Source of the DNA: Mucilaginibacter inviolabilis
GTDB lineage: Bacteria > Bacteroidota > Bacteroidia > Sphingobacteriales > Sphingobacteriaceae
Assembly: GCF_011089895.1 (NCBI RefSeq)
Contig: NZ_JAANAT010000001.1
Coordinates: forward strand, 3,410,001 to 3,474,000
Direction of reading: 5' to 3'
Length of the DNA: 64,000 nucleotides
The position numbers and the translations under genes are program-made. The number at the start of each line of letters is the position of its first letter. Within the stretch, counting starts at the first letter, position 1. A model generated the notes under the pieces. It ran no database searches. It had not been told where the DNA came from and saw only the letters and a program-made list of their open reading frames with translations. Below, piece after piece: positions 60,186 to 64,000 of this stretch.

Positions 60186-60839
60186 TTATTTATTAAAGGA
60201 ACATAAACGCTTTCTGCCTACAAACCTAATCACAGAGCCTTTTCCCTGATGATATTTGCCGGCATCCAAAAAAATTTCTTGTTCCTCTAAAAATAATATA
60301 TCATAATCTTCAAAATCGGCTATCATTTCTGCTTTGGAAAACAGCATATCCACCTCATTTGGTCCGCCAACTTTAGGATTGATTTTTTTTAAATGCAGAT
60401 GTTCCTTACTAAATGCCTCGAAAATAACCACTCCGCCTGGTTTCAGATAGCTATTTAATCTTTTATGAATTGCCGATTTTTTATTGGCCGCAAAATGAGC
60501 ATATATGAGTCCAATGGCATCAAATGAAGCTATTTCAAACTCCAGTTGTTCCAGGTCGCCAACCAGGTATTTCATAATAACATGATGCTCTTTAGCCAAC
60601 TGCAAGGCCTTTGTTTTCCCTTCTGTACTCAGATCAAAGGAGGTTACCTCCCAGCCCATCGTTGCGGCAAAAACACCATTACGTCCCTCTCCATCGGCAG
60701 GCATTAATATAGATCCCTGTGTAAACTTCAGCAGCCATTCTTTAAAGAATACATTAGGAGCGGTTCCATAAACATAGTGTTCGTCTTTATACCGCTCATC
60801 CCACATATTTTTGTATTGTTCGTCCCACGATTTTTCCAT
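60186..60839 (-). CDS. class I SAM-dependent methyltransferase (TehB/TPMT-like)
   Basis: The 217-residue protein starts WDERYKDEHYVYGTAPNVFF, a TehB-like N-terminus. Motif I is PADGEGRNGVFAATMGWEV, and LKPGGVVIFEAFSKEH is the post-motif strand. Substrate cannot be told from sequence. It converges on the metallo-beta-lactamase gene with a 20-base gap. Confidence 0.88.
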   Translation of the reverse strand: MEKSWDEQYKNMWDERYKDEHYVYGTAPNVFFKEWLLKFTQGSILMPADGEGRNGVFAATMGWEVTSFDLSTEGKTKALQLAKEHHVIMKYLVGDLEQLEFEIASFDAIGLIYAHFAANKKSAIHKRLNSYLKPGGVVIFEAFSKEHLHLKKINPKVGGPNEVDMLFSKAEMIADFEDYDILFLEEQEIFLDAGKYHQGKGSVIRFVGRKRLCSFNK

Positions 60840-60936
60840 AGCTATTTATTAATTTTTCAGAGAATCAGTTTTTATACTACAAAGGTATTTTGAATAGCAA
60901 GACTGCCGATAGGATAAAAACGGAGTTGTATAGGAC

Positions 60937-61779
60937 TTACCCCAAATTATGGCGGAATGCCTCGGGCGAGTGCCCGGTATGTTTTTTAAAAAACCGGATA
61001 AAATAAGAAACATCCTCATAACCAAGTTGCCGGGCTATTTGAGTCACCTGGTTTGATGTGGCCAACAGATATCGTTTAGCCTCAAGTATGATATACTCAT
61101 TGATTAGTCCGGAGCAGGTTTTGCCAACCGCTGTTTTAGTAATGGCATTAAGCTGGTAAACCGAAAGATTCATCATGGCTGCATATTGGGCTACTTCTTT
61201 CTGCTCAAGCGCATGTGTTCTTAAAAGCTCTAAGAATACGTCGAGCTGCTCCTGTACATACAGATTAGCATGATCAGCAGCAGTATGATATTCACGTGCC
61301 AGCCCAATAAAAAAAATATCCAGGTTGGCTTTAATTATCTCCTGGTATCCTTGCTGTTTAGCGGTGTATTCCTCAAAAATACCACTTAGTGCCGAGAGTA
61401 ATTTCTGAAACCGGGTCTCATTAAGTTGGTAATGACTGATATTACCCGCCTTGCGCAACAGGCTGTGCCGGAGAGCGTAAAAGTTGGCGCTGAATTGCAG
61501 GAGATAGCCCTCGCTCCCTGCCTTGAGTACCAACCGGTGTACCTGCCCCGGGCGCATCAGGAATACCGTATGACCGGCAACGGTATAAGGAACAAAATCG
61601 ATATCATGCTCGCCCGTTCCATTTTTCAAGGCAAGAATAAAAAAGAAATCATGCCGATGCAACTCCTGTACCATATCTTCACCAGCCAGCATATCACGAA
61701 CATTACGAATGCTGAAGCTCTCCGAAAGCTCGGGCTCTTTTCGAGTTGGGTTGATATGCCTTATTGGTATTTTATTCAT
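60937..61779 (-). CDS. AraC family transcriptional regulator
   Basis: The 280-residue protein has an N-terminal cupin-like sensing domain (ELHRHDFFFILAL, HTVFLMRPGQVHRL). The C-terminal double HTH (about 180-280) includes QIARQLGYEDVSYFIRFFKK and HTGHSPEAFR. It is divergent from the Crp-type gene, with a palindrome between. Ligand unknown. Confidence 0.93.
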   Translation of the reverse strand: MNKIPIRHINPTRKEPELSESFSIRNVRDMLAGEDMVQELHRHDFFFILALKNGTGEHDIDFVPYTVAGHTVFLMRPGQVHRLVLKAGSEGYLLQFSANFYALRHSLLRKAGNISHYQLNETRFQKLLSALSGIFEEYTAKQQGYQEIIKANLDIFFIGLAREYHTAADHANLYVQEQLDVFLELLRTHALEQKEVAQYAAMMNLSVYQLNAITKTAVGKTCSGLINEYIILEAKRYLLATSNQVTQIARQLGYEDVSYFIRFFKKHTGHSPEAFRHNLG

Positions 61780-61816
61780 TCGCTTTACAGGTACAGCTAT
61801 ACGTAATTATTTAGCT

Positions 61817-61830
61817 AATGTAATTACATT
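61817..61830. promoter_or_regulatory. 14-bp perfect palindrome between two regulator genes
   Basis: AATGTAATTACATT is a perfect palindrome 38 bases before the AraC-type start and 151 before the Crp-type start. Its symmetry suits a homodimeric regulator. Which protein binds is unknown. Confidence 0.45.
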
Positions 61831-61980
61831 TTGTATATGAAGTTGCCTGCTGGTAATGGCAGGTTTATATACAATATCAGATTACCTCCTGCAAAGTTTT
61901 ACTCCTAGAGAGCACTCTTTAATTTAATGACATTGGCAGTATACTACCCACCCTATATTTTCCCTATTTTTGATTTTCAT

Positions 61981-62559
61981 ATGCACGCCGGATTTGAAGC
62001 TTACCTTAAGGAGAATATGCAGCTGCCTGATGACGAGTTCAGGCTGATGTGCTCTTTTGCTGTTGAAAGAAAATTGCACAGAAAACAGATGTTGCTGCAG
62101 GAGGGCGAGATATGCCGCTTCAAGATATTTGTGTGCAAAGGCCTGATACGCACCTACCGTACCAGCGAAGATGGCACAGAACACATTATCCAGTTTTCGC
62201 CAGAGAATTTTTGGGTTACCGAACCAGATAGTTTACATAACGGCACTCCTTCCCGTTATTATATTGATGTACTGGAAGACAGCGAGATTATCTTTTGGAC
62301 CAAAAGAGACTTTGATTTTCTGTATGCACAAGTACCTCGTTTAAAAAATTTCACAGAGCGGCTCATTTCCCGCAACGTTACTTTGGGCCGTGATCGCATA
62401 TTTAGCACCATCAGTGCTACACCCGAAGAAAAATACGATGAGTTTGTACAAACCTATCCCAGCGTATTTGCGCGTGTACCCTTGCATATGATTGCCTCGT
62501 ATCTAGGGCTTTCGCTCAAAACCCTTAGCCGCGTGCGGCACGCCCAGCTCAAACGATAA
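61981..62559 (+). CDS. Crp/Fnr family transcriptional regulator
   Basis: The 192-residue protein has a cyclic-nucleotide-type beta-roll (LLQEGEICRFKIFVCKGLIR, IIQFSPENFWV) and a C-terminal HTH (LHMIASYLGLSLKTLSRVR). The ATG at 61981 is preferred to 61927 because it begins the family-typical helix AGFEAYLKEN. No Fe-S cysteines are present. Such short Crp-like proteins are common in Bacteroidota. It is followed by a terminator. Confidence 0.9.
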   Translation: MHAGFEAYLKENMQLPDDEFRLMCSFAVERKLHRKQMLLQEGEICRFKIFVCKGLIRTYRTSEDGTEHIIQFSPENFWVTEPDSLHNGTPSRYYIDVLEDSEIIFWTKRDFDFLYAQVPRLKNFTERLISRNVTLGRDRIFSTISATPEEKYDEFVQTYPSVFARVPLHMIASYLGLSLKTLSRVRHAQLKR

Positions 62560-62612
62560 ATGAAAAACAGCGTCAAATGTCCTCTTTTCCCGAAGCGGCA
62601 TTGACCAATTTT

Positions 62613-62639
62613 GAATCGTTAAAACGATTCATTTTTTTT
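62613..62639 (+). terminator. terminator of the Crp-type gene
   Basis: GAATCGTT (62613-62620) pairs with AACGATTC (62623-62630), followed by ATTTTTTTTA. A T-run after a tight stem makes a good intrinsic terminator. It separates this gene from the SDR gene at 62661. Confidence 0.85.
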
Positions 62640-62660
62640 ATTTATCTAATTCAAACAAAC

Positions 62661-63554
62661 ATGCGTGTATTTGTAACAGGCGCTACAGGTTTTGTAGGTT
62701 CAGCCGTTGTTCAGGAATTAATAAGCGCGGGGCACCAGGTGCTTGGGCTCACGCGTTCAGATGCAGGTGCAAAATCTCTTATTGCCGCCGGCGCCGAGGT
62801 GCACCGGGGAGATCTGACCGATCTCGAAAGTATACGGTCGGGAGCAGCCATGGCTGATGGGGTAATCCATACTGGCTTTATCCATGATTTTGCACAATTT
62901 AAGGCCAGCTGCGAAACAGACCGCCAGGTGATACAAACGATGGGCGCAGCTCTTGCAGGATCCAATCGTCCACTTATTATTACCTCGGGCACCGGATTAC
63001 TGAGAGGTAACCCCAAAGCTACCGAAGATATTATACCCGATTTTGGCGCCGCATCTTTCCCCCGTGTAGCTACGGAGGAAGCAACAATGGCCGTAGCGGC
63101 CCAGGGTGTACATACAATAGTATTACGCTTACCACCTACCGTACATGGTGATGGCGACCATGGCTTTGTGCCGGTATTGATTGGCCTTGCCCGCGAAAAA
63201 GGAGTTTCGGCCTATGTAGGCGAGGGACTTAACCACTGGGCGGCCGTGCACCGCCTCGATGCAGCCCGCTTGTATAGGCTTGCCCTGGAAAAAGGAACTG
63301 CAGGTGCCAGGTATCATGCGGCTGCCGAAGAAGGTGTACCTTTCCGCGACATCGCAGCTGTGATTGGCCGGCAACTGAATGTGCCTGTTGCGAGCAAATC
63401 CCACGAAGAAGCTGCCGATCATTTTGGCTGGTTCGGGCATTTCGCCGGCATGGACAATTTAGTTTCCAGCGCCCAAACCCGCGAACAACTGGGCTGGCAG
63501 CCAAAGGGCATCGGCCTTATCCAGGATCTGGAACAGGGAACATATTTCGGATAG
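62661..63554 (+). CDS. NAD(P)-dependent SDR-family protein
   Basis: The 297-residue extended-SDR protein starts MRVFVTGATGFVGSAV (GxxGxxG). LVIQTMGAALAGSNRPLIITSG-like strands follow, without a clear YxxxK. The ATG at 62661 is chosen over 62577 because the earlier codons cover the upstream terminator. Possible roles include epimerase or reductase chemistry. The likely regulator is the AraC/Crp pair, by position only. Confidence 0.88.
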   Translation: MRVFVTGATGFVGSAVVQELISAGHQVLGLTRSDAGAKSLIAAGAEVHRGDLTDLESIRSGAAMADGVIHTGFIHDFAQFKASCETDRQVIQTMGAALAGSNRPLIITSGTGLLRGNPKATEDIIPDFGAASFPRVATEEATMAVAAQGVHTIVLRLPPTVHGDGDHGFVPVLIGLAREKGVSAYVGEGLNHWAAVHRLDAARLYRLALEKGTAGARYHAAAEEGVPFRDIAAVIGRQLNVPVASKSHEEAADHFGWFGHFAGMDNLVSSAQTREQLGWQPKGIGLIQDLEQGTYFG

Positions 63555-63614
63555 CGAACAAGCTGGGATTAAACTTTTATCCCTCTCAAAAAATCGGTAT
63601 ATTTGTAACAACGG

Positions 63615-63651
63615 CAGCCCGATTCTCTTCAACAAAAAGAGAATCGGGCTG
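63615..63651. terminator. 15-bp perfect hairpin after the SDR gene
   Basis: CAGCCCGATTCTCTT (63615-63629) is the exact complement of 63637-63651 with a CAACAAA loop, followed by TTTAG. It ends the SDR transcript. A similar AGCCCG hairpin lies at 391-425. Confidence 0.8.
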
Positions 63652-63736
63652 TTTAGTTAAGAAAAAAAGAGCTTTAAAAACCAACCGTTTGGTATCGTGT
63701 ACTTTTTCTCAAAATCACTAATTCAATAATTGAAAT

Positions 63737-64000
63737 ATGAAGGCAGTTGTTATCACCCAGCCCGGTCCACCATCCGTTTTGCAGATCGCCGAAAAACCGA
63801 AACCAACCTACGCCCCGAATGAGGTACTGGTAAAAGTAATGGCTGCCGGGGTTAATCGCCCGGATGTAAAGCAGCGTGAGGGTAAATACCCACCTCCACA
63901 AGACGCGGTGCAGGATATCCCTGGTCTGGAAATAGCGGGCACCATAGTGGAAATCGGCACAGCCGTTACCCAATGGAAAATTGGTGATAAAGTGTGCGCC
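63737..64000 (+). CDS. zinc-independent quinone oxidoreductase (MDR family), N-terminal part
   Basis: The gene is cut by the right window edge after 88 codons. It reads MKAVVITQPGPPSVLQIAEK, then VKVMAAGVNRPDVKQREG, PGLEIAGTIVEIG and KIGDKVCA, the GroES-like part of QOR/PIG3-type MDR enzymes (NRPD motif). Full length would be about 325 residues. It probably reduces quinones or enones with NADPH. Confidence 0.9.
   Translation, partial: MKAVVITQPGPPSVLQIAEKPKPTYAPNEVLVKVMAAGVNRPDVKQREGKYPPPQDAVQDIPGLEIAGTIVEIGTAVTQWKIGDKVCA

Noticed and set aside
62577-62660. N-terminal extension of the SDR protein
   Set aside because: The extra codons cover a terminator hairpin and T-run, and the Rossmann start lies at the ATG at 62661.

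Overview
The window looks like a chromosomal segment of a Bacteroidota bacterium, most likely a Sphingobacteriaceae member close to Mucilaginibacter or Pedobacter. Supporting signs are SPII signals followed by Lys-Lys-Asp in the glycosidase lipoproteins, absence of Shine-Dalgarno sequences, a TAnnTTTG-type -7 box before thiD, an UpxY-type antiterminator, a B1 metallo-beta-lactamase and moderate G+C. The assignment rests on protein character and has not been checked by any search.

Left part (1-8.7 kb): a clipped secreted protein, a VOC protein, a cupin, a secreted FGly-type sulfatase, a secreted CocE/PepX-type hydrolase, a single-domain LuxR-type HTH protein, a DUF6624-like secreted protein, and thiD behind a TPP riboswitch. 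Intergenic space here holds a tandem array of about 125-bp repeats and two copies of a dispersed 73-bp palindrome. From 9.0 to 16.5 kb lie six consecutive GH18 lipoproteins of endo-beta-N-acetylglucosaminidase type. Three of them carry a C-terminal beta/gamma-crystallin domain with calcium-site motifs, and one has an altered catalytic motif.

Middle part (16.8-56.8 kb): a minus-strand block has pgk, a GNAT, gap, a WecA/MraY-type phosphoglycosyltransferase and a GT2. Divergent from it runs a 35-kb plus-strand polysaccharide locus of 33 genes, many overlapping by 1-22 bases. It opens with the export lipoprotein (Wza type), the chain-length/tyrosine-kinase protein (Wzc type) and a NusG-like UpxY antiterminator. 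Next come asnB, an ABC exporter (Wzm/Wzt type), two FkbM methyltransferases, an alpha-1,2-fucosyltransferase-type GT11, about fourteen GT2/GT4 enzymes, three DSD-containing GT-like proteins and an MBOAT/SGNH O-acylation pair. It ends with a Wzy-like polymerase, an exosortase, a WcaF-type acyltransferase and a GT-C-like membrane protein. The Wzy-like gene has an in-frame TGA early in its reading frame. Two GT4 genes have ATA and ATC exactly where an ATG is expected. The locus has no sugar-nucleotide synthesis genes, no recognisable Wzx and no visible exosortase substrate.

Right part (56.9-64 kb): ordinary chromosome with obgE, adk, tRNA-Arg(ACG), a peroxiredoxin, a subclass B1 metallo-beta-lactamase, a SAM methyltransferase, a divergent AraC/Crp regulator pair, an SDR protein and the start of a quinone oxidoreductase. 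Across the window most gaps between transcription units hold long imperfect inverted repeats, many built on TCAAGAATCAAGA-like arms. Some reach into the coding ends of neighbouring genes.
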